Shown: positions 1-10,391 of the stretch, piece by piece
Numbering within the stretch: the stretch's first letter is position 1
Layout of the letters: each line of letters starts with the position of its first letter
Assembly (NCBI GenBank): GCA_031262295.1
Contig: JAISIA010000040.1
Span: 1-64,000 of the forward strand
DNA length: 64,000 nt
Direction of reading: 5' to 3'
Source: Bacteroidales bacterium
Lineage (GTDB): Bacteria; Bacteroidota; Bacteroidia; Bacteroidales; P3
Program-made: the position numbers and the translations under genes
The notes under the pieces: model-generated
Told to the model about the DNA's origin: nothing
The model's input: only the letters and a program-made list of their open reading frames with translations
Database searches by the model: none

Positions 1-315
1 CATTCCAAGTTTTTTAATGTAATACGGCTTTTCAGTTCCGCTGGCAAATGTAATTTTTATTACATCTTTAGATTCTATAGTATCTACTGACACATCAAAC
101 AATCCCATACAAGAAGGCATAATGTTGTGTTTTAAGCGATCTTTTATTTTGAGCATATCACCATCAATATCAGAAACGCCAATAGGAATACCTGTTTTGT
201 CAATTCCTATATATATTACGCCTCCTTCGTGATAATTCAAAAAAGCAATAGCTTCCTTTTCTAAATTATCTGTAAGTTCTCGTTTATATTCTATACGGTT
301 GGTTTCAGGATTCAT
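1..315 (-). CDS. AlbA_2 (Schlafen-like) ATP-binding/putative regulator domain protein, C-terminus cut off by the window edge
   Basis: Reverse-strand reading from ATG at 315: MNPETNRIEYKRELTDNLEKEAIAFLNYHEGGVIYIGIDKTGIPIGVSDIDGDMLKIKDRLKHNIMPSC..., open to the window edge. The EYKxxL...AFLNxxEGGxIYIGI pattern is typical of AlbA_2. Absent from the ORF track. Confidence 0.8.
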   Translation of the reverse strand, partial: MNPETNRIEYKRELTDNLEKEAIAFLNYHEGGVIYIGIDKTGIPIGVSDIDGDMLKIKDRLKHNIMPSCMGLFDVSVDTIESKDVIKITFASGTEKPYYIKKLGM

Positions 316-662
316 AATATAATATTATTTAATATTGTTGAAGAAATTTTTACTTTGTTTTAATTATCTGAACTGCGTAACCTTTATTAATATTTATCTT
401 TATTTAAAAAAAAGAATTTATTAAAACACAAAAATACACTATTTTTATAACTTATAATTTTTTTGATTAATTTATGTAGTTATTCTATTATAACGGAATG
501 CTTGTATTTACTTAATGAAACTTATGTTTATATCTATTTAAAATAGTTTTTATAGATTTGCAATACAAAGGCGATATAATAATTTACAATATGGTAAATT
601 TTAAAAGCATTAAGAAATAACATTAAGAAATCAATTATATTTACATAATAATTCAAAGACTA

Positions 663-1787
663 ATGATAACAAAACATCAAAATTTTGATCAATTAATCAA
701 TAACATTTATCAAACACATAATGTCTTACAAGAAAATGCAAAGAGGGCGATAAATCAAAATCTAACTATCCGCAATTGGCTTATAGGATACTATATTGTA
801 GAGTATGAACAATACGGAAAAGACAGAGCTAAGTATGGTACAATGCTTTTGGAAGAACTTGCTATAAAATTAAAATCAAAAGGAATTAAAGGATTAAGAA
901 AACGTGAATTAAACACTTGTCGGAAATTTTATATAACCTATCCTCAAATTTGGCGGACAGTGTCCGCCAAATTGAAAGAAGAAAATAATCAATATAGTTT
1001 GCCAATAAATATAAATGAAATTGAAATTTCTCAAACAATATCTGTAATAGCCAGCAACGAAATTGAAATTTCTCCCGAAATATTATTATCAAAACTATCT
1101 TATTCTCATTTTATTGAATTATTACAATCTGATGACTCTTTAGAAAGATTCTTTTACGAAGTTGAAACAATAAAAAATAACTGGAGTGTTAGAGAATTAG
1201 AACGTGCTATTAACACGGCTTTATACGTTAGAACTGGTTTATCTAAAAACAAAAAAGCTATTATTGATAAATTCAAAAATCAAAAACCAGTACAAAGCAT
1301 AGATATTATTCGTGATCCATACTTCTTGGAATTTCTTGGAATGGAAGAACGTTTAGAATATAGTGAATCAGAATTAGAACAAGCTATTTTAGATCATTTA
1401 CAAAAATTTTTGATGGAACTTGGTACAGGATTTTGTTTTGAAGCTCGGCAAAAAAGAATCACATTTGACAATACACATTACCATATAGATTTAGTATTTT
1501 ATCATCGTATCTTAAAGAGTCATATACTGATAGATTTGAAGATTGGCAAGTTTGACCATGCTGATGCTGGACAGATGAATGTTTATCTCAATTATTATAA
1601 AAATAATGAAATGTCGGAAGATGACAATCCACCAATTGGACTTATTCTTTGCGGAAGTAAAGGTAAGGCATTAGCAAAATATGCTACCTCAGGAATGGAT
1701 AATCAACTATTTGTTTCTAAATACTTAATCCAATTACCTGATAAAAACGTTTTGGAAAATTTCATCAAAAAAGAAATTTATAAATAA
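663..1787 (+). CDS. DUF1016 / YhcG-type PDDEXK nuclease domain-containing protein
   Basis: ORF of 374 aa with DUF1016 signatures (YGKDRAKYGTMLLEELA, FLELGTGFCFEARQKRITFDNTHYHIDLVFYHRILKSHILIDLKIGKFDHADAGQMNVYLNYY). Confidence 0.9.
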   Translation: MITKHQNFDQLINNIYQTHNVLQENAKRAINQNLTIRNWLIGYYIVEYEQYGKDRAKYGTMLLEELAIKLKSKGIKGLRKRELNTCRKFYITYPQIWRTVSAKLKEENNQYSLPININEIEISQTISVIASNEIEISPEILLSKLSYSHFIELLQSDDSLERFFYEVETIKNNWSVRELERAINTALYVRTGLSKNKKAIIDKFKNQKPVQSIDIIRDPYFLEFLGMEERLEYSESELEQAILDHLQKFLMELGTGFCFEARQKRITFDNTHYHIDLVFYHRILKSHILIDLKIGKFDHADAGQMNVYLNYYKNNEMSEDDNPPIGLILCGSKGKALAKYATSGMDNQLFVSKYLIQLPDKNVLENFIKKEIYK

Positions 1788-2083
1788 GATACTTTATGGT
1801 AACGGCTTATTATATAATTAATGTAGATTCAAAATGCTTTAATGAACATTTTTTAGAAAATAAAACGAATTTAAAATTTCTTAATCCTCTAACCTCTATC
1901 CAATTATTCAAAACACGATCAAAAATTTTTCAATTTTTGAAGCAAGTAATCCTCTCATTGATAAAGAGATTCAAACCATTATCAGCAAGTTATGATGCCT
2001 AAATTTTGCGTTCTTTTCCTCTTGCCTTACCATTGGGCGTGAATATCGCAAGGAAATGGCATTAGAAAATGCAGGAAAAAGAT

Positions 2084-2130
2084 AAAAACGCTGTGTTTTT
2101 TGTTGTTTTTTGCTAAAAGGGAGCGTTTTT
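2084..2130. terminator. Possible terminator-like inverted repeat
   Basis: AAAAACGCT (2084-2092) and AGCGTTTTT (2122-2130), 9-bp arms with a long loop. Confidence 0.3.
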
Positions 2131-2262
2131 ATTCTATTTTTTCTTGCTTTTTTATGGATTTTTCAAAGAGAATTTTCTGAAAAAATTTTATTTTTCGTAA
2201 ATAGTTTAATCGGATAATAATGATAAAAGATAAAAAATTAATGCTTTTTTATTGTAGTTTAG

Positions 2263-2292
2263 TTGGTATATTTAGAATAATTAGTAATTTTG
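2263..2292 (+). promoter_or_regulatory. Bacteroidota-type promoter for rimP-nusA-infB
   Basis: TTG (2263-2265), 19 nt, TAATTTTG (2285-2292), matching TAnnTTTG. Confidence 0.55.
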
Positions 2293-2314
2293 CAGCGAAA
2301 TAGGATAATAGAGT

Positions 2315-2335
2315 GGGGCGGTGACGCCCCTTTTT
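2315..2335 (+). terminator. Terminator-like hairpin in the rimP leader (candidate attenuator)
   Basis: GGGGCG-GTGA-CGCCCC perfect stem-loop followed by TTTTTGTTTT, 20 nt upstream of the rimP ATG. Confidence 0.6.
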
Positions 2336-2355
2336 GTTTTGAAATATAAGATTTA

Positions 2356-2799
2356 ATGATAGATAAAGATAAGCTAACTAAGGTGGTAGAGGAATATTTA
2401 AAGGATGGGGAAATATTCTTAGTGGGCATAAAAATATCAAAGGACAATAAAGTATCCGTAATTATTGATGGTGATAATGGGGTTTTGCTACAAGATTGCA
2501 TAGACTTATCAAAACATATTGAGAAAAACTTTGATAGAGACAAGGAAGACTTCCTTTTAAGCGTCCTATCCTCAGGAGTTGGAGAGCCACTTGTATTAAA
2601 ACGTCAATACAAAAAGAATGTTGGAAGAAGAATTTCCATAAAAACAATTGACGAAGAAACAATTGAAGGAAAACTTCTTGAAGTAGGAGAGGATAATATA
2701 TTAATTCAAACTAAGAAGAAAACTAAGGATAAGGGTGAAAAGGCGGAGGGGTTATCCTTTGAAAATATTAAAGAAGCGAAAATATTAATAACTATATAG
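2356..2799 (+). CDS. rimP: Ribosome maturation factor RimP
   Basis: 147 aa, DUF150-like pattern, immediately upstream of nusA-infB. Confidence 0.9.
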   Translation: MIDKDKLTKVVEEYLKDGEIFLVGIKISKDNKVSVIIDGDNGVLLQDCIDLSKHIEKNFDRDKEDFLLSVLSSGVGEPLVLKRQYKKNVGRRISIKTIDEETIEGKLLEVGEDNILIQTKKKTKDKGEKAEGLSFENIKEAKILITI

Positions 2800-2850
2800 T
2801 AAATATTATAAATAGTAATATAAATTAAGGCAAAATAATTTTTTTAATTT

Positions 2851-4089
2851 ATGGAAAATCTAAATTTGATTGATACATTTTCTGAGTTTAAAGAGTTTAA
2901 GAATATAGAAAGAGAAACTCTTATGCGTATATTAGAAGATGTGTTCAAAGGATTGATGCTTAAAAAATATGGATCTGATGAAAACTTTAACATCATTGTC
3001 AATATAGATAGAGGAGATTTGGAAATATGGCGTAATCGTCTAATTGTAGAAGATGGCAGTGTTGAAGATGAAAATACTCAGATCTCATATTCAGAAGCCA
3101 TAAAAGTGGAACCTGACTTTGAAATTGGAGAAGAATTGACAGAAGAAATTAAGTTCTCAGACTTTAATCGTAGAGACATCCTAACTATTCGTCAAGGCTT
3201 GGCATTAAAAATTCAGGACTATGAACGCCTTAATATATACACAAAATATAAGGAAAGAGTTGGGGAAATAATAGTATGTGAGGTCTATCAAGTTTGGAAA
3301 AGAGAAATTATGGTTTTAGATGAGGAAGGTATGGAATTATCTTTGCCAAAGACAGAACAAATTCCGGGAGATTTCTATCGCAAAGGAGATACAATAAAGG
3401 CAATAGTACTAAGAGTAGAAATGAAAAATGGAGTACCTCAAATAACTCTTTCAAGAACATCTCCTATATTCTTAGAAAGACTTTTAGAACAAGAAGTACC
3501 TGAAATATACGATGGATTAATTACAATAAAGGATACGGTTAGAGATCCGGGCGAAAGAGCAAAGGTTTCTGTTGAATCATACGATGATAGAATAGATCCC
3601 GTTGGAGCATGTGTTGGTATGAAGGGTAGTAGAATACATGGTATTGTTAGGGAATTAAGAGGTGAAAGTATAGATGTAATAAACTATACTCCAAATATAG
3701 ACCTTTACATATCCCGTGCATTATCTCCTGCTAAGATAACCAACGTTGTTTTAGATAAAGAAAAGCAAAGAGCAGAGGTTTATATGCCAACAGATCAAGT
3801 TTCTTTGGCAATAGGTAAACAGGGAGCTAATATTAAACTTGCAAGTAAGCTAACAAAATATGAAATAGATGTATTTAGTGATACAGATATGGATTATGAA
3901 GATGTGGATTTAAGAGAATTTGCAGATGAAATAGAGGCTTGGATAATTGATGAGCTAAAAGCCATTGGTTGTGATACTGCAAAGGATGTATTAAGTTTGA
4001 CTCAAAAGGAATTGGTTGAAAGAACAGACTTGGAAGAAGAAACAATAGCTGAGGTATTAAAAGTTTTGAAAGCAGAATTTGAAGAATAG
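2851..4089 (+). CDS. nusA: Transcription termination/antitermination factor NusA
   Basis: [39 protein letters not shown] and ...[21 protein letters not shown] motifs. Confidence 0.97.
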   Translation: [412 protein letters not shown]

Positions 4090-4146
4090 AAAACTAAGGA
4101 AACTGCAAAAACAATAAATAAATTCAACAATAAAGATACAAAGTAG

Positions 4147-7100
4147 ATGTCAGAAGAGAATAAAAGCATAAGATTAAGTAAGATTTCAAAGGATTTTAAT
4201 GTGGGAGTCTCCACCTTAGTTGAATATCTTGCTAAAAAAGGTAAGGTTATAGATAATAATCCCAACACAAAAGTTGATGCTGAGATATATGATATTCTTT
4301 CTGCTGCTTTTCAATCGGAAAAAAAGGTGAAAGAAGAGGCAAGCAAGCTAACCTTTGTTGCACCTAAACCTGAAAAAATAAAGATTGAAGTAAAACAAGA
4401 GCATATAAAAGAAGATGCTATTGAAGATATTGTTGTTGAAAAACCTATTGAAGAAGTTATAATAAAAACAAAAACTATAGAATATAAGGAAGAGACTTCT
4501 GAAACAAAGAAAGAAGAATTGCCTCAAAAGAATGAGGTGAAGAAGGAAAAAGAAAAAAATGTTGCATCAACTCCTATAATAGAAAAAGAAAAAGAGAAAA
4601 AACAAGAACAAAAAGAAGAAGAGGAAGAAAAACAAGAAATTTCTCAAAAGGAAAATCAAATAAAGACAACAGAACAAGAAGTTTTAGAAGAAAATAAAGA
4701 GGAGAAGAAAAACAAAAAAGAGGAAAAAAAGGATGGAGATGAGGTATTGTCCTTTAATATTGTTGGAAAAATTGATTTAAGTGCAATTAATTCAAAAGTA
4801 AAACCTGATAGAAAAACAAAGCAAGAGAAGAAAACAGAAAAGGATGAGAAGAGGAAATTAAGTAAGGAAGCAGCCTTTAAGCAGAAAAATAAAAAAGAAG
4901 ATGATGCTTTCAAGAAAAAGGATACTTACAATAAGGATAATTCTACTTCTTTTGCAGAAGGAAAGGATAATAAAAAAGATGAAAAACCAATAAATGCTTC
5001 TGCCCCTACAAAAGAAGCAACAGAGACAAATAAGGATAACTTCATAGAAACACAATATACAAAACTTACAGGACCTAAGGTTTTAGATCAAAAAATTGAT
5101 TTATCTCAATTCAATAAACCAAAAAAGCAATCATCATCTCAAAATGGTGAGAACAATCAAAACAAGGATAAGAAAAAGAGAAAAAGAATTAAACAGCCTT
5201 CAAATAACAATAATTCTCAACAAGGAAATGCTCCTTCTTCACAAGGAAACAAGAATAGGAATAAGAAAGATGATAAGAAAGGAGATTTTCACAATAAGAA
5301 AAAGGTAATAAAGAAGGTTGAGGTTAATAGTGAAGAGATAGAAAAACACATAAAAGAAACTCTTGCTCGCCTTTCTCCTTTGGGAAAATCAAAAACTTCA
5401 AAACACAGAAGAGAAAAACGTCAAACCATATCTCAACAACACAAACAAGAATTTGAACAAGAGATAGAAAATCAAAAGATATTAAAAGTAACAGAGTTTG
5501 TTACAGCAAACGAACTTGCCACAATGATGAATGTACCTGTTACAAAAATCATAGCATCGTGTATGTCTTTGGGTATGTTTGTCTCAATTAATCAAAGAAT
5601 AGATGCAGAGGCAATACAACTTATTGCAGAAGAATTTGGGTATCAAGTAGAGTTTGTTGGAGCAGAGGTTATAGAAGCATTGGAAAATACAGAAGAGGAA
5701 GATAGATTAGAAGATTTAGTACCAAGAGCTCCTATTGTAACTGTTATGGGACACGTAGATCATGGTAAAACATCCTTATTAGACTTTATTCGTAAGACTA
5801 ATGTAATTGCAGGAGAAGCAGGAGGTATTACTCAACATATAGGAGCATACGAGGTAGAATTAAAAAATAATAGAAAGATAACTTTTTTAGATACTCCAGG
5901 TCATGAAGCCTTCACTGCAATGAGAGCACGTGGTGCTAAATTAACTGATATGGCTATTATCGTAATTGCAACAGATGACAGGGTAATGCCTCAAACAATA
6001 GAAGCGATAAACCATGCACAAGCAGCAGGTGTTCCAATAATTTTTGCATTAAATAAAATAGATGCTCCGGGGTCAGACCCTGAAAAGATAAAAGCAGAAT
6101 TAGCTAATATGAATATATTGGTTGAGGATTGGGGAGGAAAATATCAAAGTCAGGAAATCTCAGCTAAAAAAGGTATAAACATAACAGAGCTTTTGGAGAA
6201 GGTTCTTTTGGAAGCAGACATATTAGATTTAAAGGGTAATCCTTCAAAAAGAGCAAAGGGAACAGTAATAGAATCTTCATTAGACAAGGGAAGGGGATAT
6301 ATAGCAAAGCTTTTGGTTCAAGATGGAACAATAAGACAGGGAGATTTCCTTTTAGCAGGTTCAGCCTTTGGTCGTGTAAAGGCTATGTATAATGAAAGAA
6401 ACCAACTAATAAAAGAAGCAGGTCCTTCAACTCCACTATTGGTTTTAGGATTAAATGAAGCTCCTCAGGCAGGAGATAATTTTAATGTTATGTCTTCTGA
6501 AAAAGAAGCCAAGGATTTAGCTAATAGAAGAATTCAATTAAAAAGAGAACAAAGTTTAAGAACGAAAAAACATATAACTCTTGATGAAATAGGACGAAGA
6601 ATCGCTATTGGCGATTTCAAACAATTAGATCTTATTGTTAAGGCTGATGTTGATGGATCAGTAGAAGCACTATCTGATTCCCTACTTAAACTATCTACAC
6701 CAGAGGTTCAAGTTAATGTAATTCACAAATCCGTTGGTCAAATAACAGAAAGCGATGTTTTGTTAGCAACAGCTTCAAATGCCATTATAATAGGTTTTCA
6801 AGTGCGTCCTTCTGTTGGAGCAAGGAAATTGGCAGAAGCAGAACAAATAGACATTAGACTATATTCCATAATATACACTGCAATTAATGAATTGAAAGAT
6901 GCTATTGAAGGTATGCTTTCTCCTGAAATAGAAGAAAAGATTGTTGCAAACTTAGAAATAAGAGAAGTATTTAAAATCTCCAAAGTTGGATCTATTGCAG
7001 GATGTTTCTGTTTGGATGGAAAAATAAATAGAAATACAAAGGTTCGTATAATTAGAGATGGTATTGTTGTCTATACAGGAAAACTTGCATCCTTAAAACG

Positions 7101-7230
7101 TTTCAAAGATGAAGTGAAAGAAGTTGTTGCAGGACAAGAATGCGGATTAAATATAGAAAACTTCAACGATATAAAAGTAGGAGATATAGTTGAGGGTTAC
7201 GATGAAATAGAAGTTAAAAGACATCTTTAA
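4147..7230 (+). CDS. infB: Translation initiation factor IF-2
   Basis: GTPase motifs [34 protein letters not shown]; long Lys/Glu-rich N-terminal linker. Confidence 0.98.
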   Translation: MSEENKSIRLSKISKDFNVGVSTLVEYLAKKGKVIDNNPNTKVDAEIYDILSAAFQSEKKVKEEASKLTFVAPKPEKIKIEVKQEHIKEDAIEDIVVEKPIEEVIIKTKTIEYKEETSETKKEELPQKNEVKKEKEKNVASTPIIEKEKEKKQEQKEEEEEKQEISQKENQIKTTEQEVLEENKEEKKNKKEEKKDGDEVLSFNIVGKIDLSAINSKVKPDRKTKQEKKTEKDEKRKLSKEAAFKQKNKKEDDAFKKKDTYNKDNSTSFAEGKDNKKDEKPINASAPTKEATETNKDNFIETQYTKLTGPKVLDQKIDLSQFNKPKKQSSSQNGENNQNKDKKKRKRIKQPSNNNNSQQGNAPSSQGNKNRNKKDDKKGDFHNKKKVIKKVEVNSEEIEKHIKETLARLSPLGKSKTSKHRREKRQTISQQHKQEFEQEIENQKILKVTEFVTANELATMMNVPVTKIIASCMSLGMFVSINQRIDAEAIQLIAEEFGYQVEFVGAEVIEALENTEEEDRLEDLVPRAPIVTVMGHVDHGKTSLLDFIRKTNVIAGEAGGITQHIGAYEVELKNNRKITFLDTPGHEAFTAMRARGAKLTDMAIIVIATDDRVMPQTIEAINHAQAAGVPIIFALNKIDAPGSDPEKIKAELANMNILVEDWGGKYQSQEISAKKGINITELLEKVLLEADILDLKGNPSKRAKGTVIESSLDKGRGYIAKLLVQDGTIRQGDFLLAGSAFGRVKAMYNERNQLIKEAGPSTPLLVLGLNEAPQAGDNFNVMSSEKEAKDLANRRIQLKREQSLRTKKHITLDEIGRRIAIGDFKQLDLIVKADVDGSVEALSDSLLKLSTPEVQVNVIHKSVGQITESDVLLATASNAIIIGFQVRPSVGARKLAEAEQIDIRLYSIIYTAINELKDAIEGMLSPEIEEKIVANLEIREVFKISKVGSIAGCFCLDGKINRNTKVRIIRDGIVVYTGKLASLKRFKDEVKEVVAGQECGLNIENFNDIKVGDIVEGYDEIEVKRHL

Positions 7231-7291
7231 TCATTAAATACAAAAATCAAGTAAAAATATATTAAATAATATATCTTAATAATAAGAAAAC

Positions 7292-7363
7292 GCCCCTGTA
7301 GTTCAACGGATAGAATGGAAGTTTCCTAAACTTTAGATAGCAGTTCGATTCTGCTCGGGGGTA
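7292..7363 (+). tRNA. tRNA-Arg (anticodon CCT)
   Basis: Cloverleaf by eye: GCCCCTG acceptor, GAAGT/ACTTT anticodon stem with loop TTCCTAA, AGCAG-TTCGATT-CTGCT T-arm; CCA not encoded. Confidence 0.88.
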
Positions 7364-7398
7364 CAATTTTTAAAATAATTAGTTAAAAACTATATATT

Positions 7399-8400
7399 AT
7401 GGATAGCAATAAAAACAAAGATGATTTTAATTTGAAAAACGCAATTAATTTTATTGTAAAACACTTCTTAGCATTGGCAATAACTTTTATAGTATCTACA
7501 ATTGTTATAGGAGGTTTATCTTTGCTTTTACCCAATTATTATAAATCCCAAGTAACCTTAATTCCTGCTGATAGTAATGCAGTATCAAAGGCAGTGCTTT
7601 CTCAAATGGACAACTATGATGTTTTAAGTTATGGTAAGGAAAAGAATACTGAATACATATTAGAGCTTATAAATTCAAGTACTGTCATTTCAAAAACAAT
7701 AGAAAAGTTTGAATTGGATAAGCACTATGGAATAGAAAAGGAAGAAGGACAACAAAAGAGCGACAAATTAAATCAAAGACTTGTTTCAAATATAAAAGCA
7801 AAAAGAACAGATAATTTAGGCGTAAAAATAACTGTTTGGGATAAAGATCCATTTTATGCTGCAAATATAGCCAACTATATGGTGGAGCAAATGCAAGTTT
7901 TAAGAAATGATATGAAAAAGGCTAAGATGGATTCCATAGTTAGTACTCTCATTGTTTCAAATGCAAGATTGAGAAGAGATATAGATATTTTGGCAGATAG
8001 TTTATCTGTTTTGGCTCAACAAAGCAAGATGCTTGACCCCGAAAAGATGTCAGATAGATTATCACAAGAACTTGCAAAACAAATAGCCGTAGGAAATCAA
8101 GGAGCAATTTCAAGATTGGAAAATAAACTTGCTCAAATTTCAAAGGATGGTCCTAAAATAATAGAAATGAAAGTTCTTTTAGAAAGAAAAACAGAATCAT
8201 TAAGGATATGGGAAGAAAAGTTAGAGCAAGTCAGAGTTGATGCTCAAAGTAATATTCCTGTTGATTTCATTGTCGATACTGCCTATCCATCACAATTAAA
8301 AGATAAACCAAAACGTTCAATCATTGCTATTGTTGGTGGATTGTGCTGTATGCTATTGGCATTGTTCGTTCTAATATTAAAAGATAATAATAAAGCCTAA
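7399..8400 (+). CDS. Wzz/chain-length determinant family protein
   Basis: N-terminal TM, SLLLPNYYKSQVTLIPADSN, C-terminal P-K-P-K-R-S...TM; next to an O-antigen ligase gene. Confidence 0.75.
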   Translation: MDSNKNKDDFNLKNAINFIVKHFLALAITFIVSTIVIGGLSLLLPNYYKSQVTLIPADSNAVSKAVLSQMDNYDVLSYGKEKNTEYILELINSSTVISKTIEKFELDKHYGIEKEEGQQKSDKLNQRLVSNIKAKRTDNLGVKITVWDKDPFYAANIANYMVEQMQVLRNDMKKAKMDSIVSTLIVSNARLRRDIDILADSLSVLAQQSKMLDPEKMSDRLSQELAKQIAVGNQGAISRLENKLAQISKDGPKIIEMKVLLERKTESLRIWEEKLEQVRVDAQSNIPVDFIVDTAYPSQLKDKPKRSIIAIVGGLCCMLLALFVLILKDNNKA

Positions 8401-8415
8401 AAAACAATTAGGATA

Positions 8416-9918
8416 ATGCAATTGGTTAATCAATTATGTGATTATCTTAAAAAACTTTTTTCTCCTATAAAACAATTATGGGGGAAGATAAATGATAATA
8501 CCAAAACATTTATTATCATATTTTCTCTATGTGCTATATATATAGGAGTAGGTTATTCATATATTGATTATGAATATTACTACTATGGCATAATTCCTCT
8601 GCTTTTAGTTGGTTTGCTTCTATACTATTTCCATTTGGATAAGGTGCTTTATCTAATTTGTTTTTTAACTCCTCTTTCAATAAGAATACTTCTTGGTGAG
8701 ACATTTGCTATGTCAATACCTGTTGAACCTATGTTAATACTATTTTTCTTGTGTTTTATCATAAAAAGTTTTTTAAAAGATGCTTATCCCAAGAAAATAC
8801 TAACTCATCCTGTTACAATAGCAATATCTTTCTACCTTATATGGATGTTTATAACTTGCTTTTCAAGTACCCATCCTCTTGTTTCCTTCAAATATTTTGC
8901 ATCTAAACTACTATATATTGTAAGTTTCTATTTTGCAACAATACCTCTTTTTGCAAAGGTTGGAAATATAAAAACAATGTATTGGTCTTATAGTGCAACA
9001 CTTTTATTGGTTGTCTTCTATGCAACAATTAGTTTTGCATCAAAGGGCTTTGAATTTAATGATTCCTTCTATTCAATGCAACCTTTCTATAATGACCACA
9101 CAGCATACGGAGCCATACTTGCCATGTTTTTAATTCTTGTTTCCTATTTTCTTTTCTTTGAAAAAACAACAATAATTAAAAAAATAATATATTTTATTTT
9201 CTTCTGCGTTTTCCTAATGGGCTTGGCTCTTTCTTATTCTCGTGCAGCTTGGCTTAGCGTTTTGCCCGCCTTTGGTGTGTTTTTAATATTAAAACTAAAA
9301 ATAAAATTCAAGTATATCATATATGCTTTTTCCCTATTTGTTATAGTATTTTTTGCTTTTAGGGGAACGATAATGGAAAAGATTTCAGGCAATGAACAAG
9401 ACTCCTCTGGAAATATATCAGAGCACATTTCCTCAATTTCAAATATTAGTACCGATGCCTCAAATGTGGAAAGACTTAATCGTTGGGCTTGTGTTTTTAG
9501 AATGTTTGATGAAAAACCTATTTTAGGATGGGGTCCTGGAACATACCAATTTGAATATGCAGCTTTTCAAAAGTCCTATCAACTTTCTACAATAAGTACT
9601 AATGCAGGAAATCTGGGTAATGCCCATAGTGAATACTTTGGTCCCTTGGCTGAAAGTGGTATTTTTGGAATGTTAAGTTTTATAATAATTGTATTAGTTG
9701 TTATCTATGTAGGCATACAAACCTATAATAAAACCCAAGATAAGCAAGAGGCTAACTTAGCTCTATTTTTAACTATGGCTTTAATAACATATTATATACA
9801 TGGAGGATTAAATAATTTTCTTGATACAGACAAACTATCCATTCCTTTTTGGTTTTTCACCTCTGCAATTGTATCTTTAAATATTTATTCTAAGAAAAAG
9901 TCGGCAACCGACCTTTAA
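8416..9918 (+). CDS. O-antigen ligase/polymerase family membrane protein
   Basis: Multi-TM protein with a Wzy_C-like GWGPGTYQFEYAAFQ...NAHSEYFGPLAESGIFG motif. Confidence 0.85.
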   Translation: MQLVNQLCDYLKKLFSPIKQLWGKINDNTKTFIIIFSLCAIYIGVGYSYIDYEYYYYGIIPLLLVGLLLYYFHLDKVLYLICFLTPLSIRILLGETFAMSIPVEPMLILFFLCFIIKSFLKDAYPKKILTHPVTIAISFYLIWMFITCFSSTHPLVSFKYFASKLLYIVSFYFATIPLFAKVGNIKTMYWSYSATLLLVVFYATISFASKGFEFNDSFYSMQPFYNDHTAYGAILAMFLILVSYFLFFEKTTIIKKIIYFIFFCVFLMGLALSYSRAAWLSVLPAFGVFLILKLKIKFKYIIYAFSLFVIVFFAFRGTIMEKISGNEQDSSGNISEHISSISNISTDASNVERLNRWACVFRMFDEKPILGWGPGTYQFEYAAFQKSYQLSTISTNAGNLGNAHSEYFGPLAESGIFGMLSFIIIVLVVIYVGIQTYNKTQDKQEANLALFLTMALITYYIHGGLNNFLDTDKLSIPFWFFTSAIVSLNIYSKKKSATDL

Positions 9919-9934
9919 TTTTCCTTACGGAAGT
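9900..9934 (+). repeat. REP-like element copy 1 (overlaps the 3' end of the O-antigen ligase CDS)
   Basis: GTCGGCAACCGACCTTTAATTTTCCTTACGGAAGT. Confidence 0.85.
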
Positions 9935-9983
9935 AAAAAATAAATTTCTATATTAATTTTTTTACATAAATAAAACGTTGTTT

Positions 9984-10016
9984 GTCGGCAACCGACCTTT
10001 AATTTGTCCTGACGAA
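9984..10016 (+). repeat. REP-like element copy 2 (diverged 3' part)
   Basis: GTCGGCAACCGACCTTTAATTTGTCCTGACGAA, preceded by ATAAAACGTTGTTT. Confidence 0.75.
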
Positions 10017-10391
10017 AATATAGTTTTTATAAAATAAATTCTTGTTTGGAAAAATTAAAACGGGGAAAAAATTTTTTAAAACGGCGTTTTGCCTTTTTGG
10101 TAATTTATTTTGGTGAAATTCAGAAAATAATTTGCTCATCCTACTCAAAAAATTGAAAAAACTAATATAAAAATTAAAAAAAAATACAATAGAATAATAA
10201 AATTTTTTAAACAACGTTTAATGGGGCAAACATTAGATTGTATATGGCAAGTAAAAGATTTGATTGAATTAATTTTATGATATTTTTATCCTTTTTTATA
10301 AAAAAAGCATCCTAAAAATTGTTATGTAAAATAAAAGGTCTATCTTTGCCGAGTTAAAAATTTAATAACGTTTTAAAAAAAATTATAAAAA

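Noticed and set aside
1796-2002. 68-aa ORF after the DUF1016 gene
   Set aside because: No recognisable family and A/T-driven composition; treated as possible relic sequence, not a CDS.
4656-5055. Minus-strand ORFs within infB (and many other antisense ORFs in the track)
   Set aside because: Antisense to clearly coding frames with low-complexity Phe/Ser/Leu composition from A/G-rich sense strands.
9999-10214. 71-aa minus-strand ORF upstream of the LruC gene
   Set aside because: Phe/Lys/Asn-rich product of A/T-rich noncoding sequence overlapping a REP-like unit.
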